From the NCBI RefSeq assembly GCF_022539665.2, contig NC_081339.1:3776517-3840516 (forward strand): a stretch of DNA of 64,000 nucleotides, read 5' to 3'. This DNA comes from Daphnia carinata (lineage: Eukaryota; Arthropoda; Branchiopoda; Diplostraca; Daphniidae). Positions 62,801-64,000 of the stretch are shown in pieces. The notes beneath the pieces were generated by a model that was not told the origin of the DNA, did not search any database, and was given only the letters and a program-made list of their open reading frames with translations. The position numbers were made by a program, and so were the translations under genes. The first letter of the stretch is position 1, and every line of letters begins with the position of its first letter.

Positions 62801-64000
62801 ATTGAACCGTTGGCTTTGCTCGTGAAAAGCAAATCGAAAATTACATTTGCCAAAATGTAAATGTTAGTGTTCGCTGTTGCCAAGACGATGACGAAAAAAA
62901 AAAAAAAAAGCTGGGAAAATGTTTGATTCAATCCCGTTTTGTCTCCTTATTCGGACATGGAACAGATCAAAGGGTCAGCTTGTAAAAATAATATTAGATG
63001 GGTGGGGTCTTTTCGTTTTACTAGATACCAAAAACTGCGTGACCCACGCTAGCATTCCCTTTCACTTGTAGACTTTGATTGACTCAAAAAAAACCAAAAA
63101 ACATCTGGTTTACCTAATCATTTTGTCCTATTTTTCTTCTCACTTTCAGGTTGTGGTGTTTACACGAGAGAGTTCGAATCATTCCCGTTTGACATCGTTT
63201 GCTTTTTATGGATGATGCATGGCGACGAAAGGTCTCAAGAGGTGTTCTTTAACATATAACATCATCCGTATTGTTCTCCTAGCTACGCTGTGCATCGATG
63301 GCGGATTACCATTAATTGCTGTACCGTTGGAATTAGAAAGGAACGTGATCTAGATTCGGCCCTATCATTTCTCGAGAATCGCCCTGTGAGCTGCCGAAGG
63401 TTATTACTTTCTCGGAATGGAATGAAAAACCCTATTGCGTTAAGACTCCAGTTGCCAGAAAAAAAACAAAACTTTCGTTTTCTCTATACCTGCGAGCAAC
63501 GAAATTTCTTCTTTAATCCCCTTTCCCAAATGTGATGTGAACACGTAAGCCAAACAAAAGAATTTGAAACAGTTATCCAGCAGAATTTAAAGAATTTAAT
63601 TATTGTTTTATTTTAGCAAAGTCAATCGGTCACGTTGTTTCAAATGGAATTCCTGCGAAATTCGAACTGTTTTGACAACTCGGCACCAAACAACGGGAAA
63701 GCTCGGTTCGTATATAACGTTATTATGTGTCCAATATATTCATCAAGTCACAATTTCACGAGAAACCTTAATGCATCCGCAGGTTTCTTTAAAGAAAAAG
63801 GAAAACAACAACGAATGGCTTGGTGAATCGCCGGAACGTCATTTCGGCAGGAAATGGAAATTTCTTTTCACACCGGCGGTACGTGTAACATTTCCGTTGA
63901 ACATTTGACCGACTGATTTATGGTGTCTCATTTTAGCTCTGTAATAGTAGGAAAAAAAAAAAAGAATTAACATTTCAGAAAACAATACCATGGAGATGAA
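59864..64000. other. 5' flank of myosin-XV, no gene recognised
   Basis: Contains the presumed main promoter and possible untranslated exons. Open frames here are mostly carried by A/T tracts or lack any domain. A GC-richer stretch near 62620-62720 could be a promoter or 5' UTR exon. I see no coding exon I can support. Confidence 0.4.

Overview
The window is eukaryotic nuclear DNA. Its genes are split by many GT-AG introns, most under 1 kb. It also carries long poly(A)/poly(T) tracts, microsatellites and fold-back repeats. The protein families (secreted insect-type ferritins, insulysin, ZCCHC8, C9orf78/TLS1, myosin-XV with MyTH4-FERM modules) point to an arthropod. Gene compactness and style suggest a branchiopod crustacean such as Daphnia, but the taxon is inferred. 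Exon models were built by hand from splice sites, reading-frame phase and family similarity.

Layout. 1-435 (+) is the 3' end of a secreted heavy-chain-type ferritin gene. 2122-3156 (-) is a complete four-exon secreted light-chain-type ferritin, tail-to-tail with it. 4645-8847 (-) is a complete 16-exon insulin-degrading enzyme gene. It shares a 645-bp divergent promoter with ZCCHC8 (9493-11750, +), a nuclear exosome-targeting (NEXT) subunit. ZCCHC8 converges on the splicing factor C9orf78/TLS1 (11815-13061, -), with only 64 bp between the two stop codons.

13.1-25.6 kb is gene-poor accessory DNA. It holds a hexamer-based minisatellite (16.7-17.2 kb), a TTAA-flanked 330-bp MITE-like element full of hairpins (17259-17588), a 22-bp minisatellite, a palindromic fold-back (19446-19628), two tRNA-like sequences (20.0-20.4 kb) and an array of hairpins (20699-20996). 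It also holds two decayed gene copies on the minus strand: a fragment of the myosin-XV 3' end (21.1-22.2 kb) and a vasa-like DEAD-box helicase with several frameshifts (22.6-24.4 kb).

25601-59863 (-) is one very large gene, myosin-XV. I could assemble 49 coding exons that join in phase into about 3807 codons: a short N-terminus, motor, three IQ motifs, MyTH4, a long disordered linker, a FERM-like module, SH3, a giant Ser-rich exon, MyTH4 and FERM. Two further in-phase open exons (57041-57652 and 51798-52553) look like alternative first exons. Beyond 59863 I see no coding gene, only flanking DNA rich in homopolymers.

The ferritins act together in iron storage. ZCCHC8 and C9orf78 both act in nuclear RNA processing. 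Myosin-XV is an actin-based protrusion motor and is independent of its neighbours.
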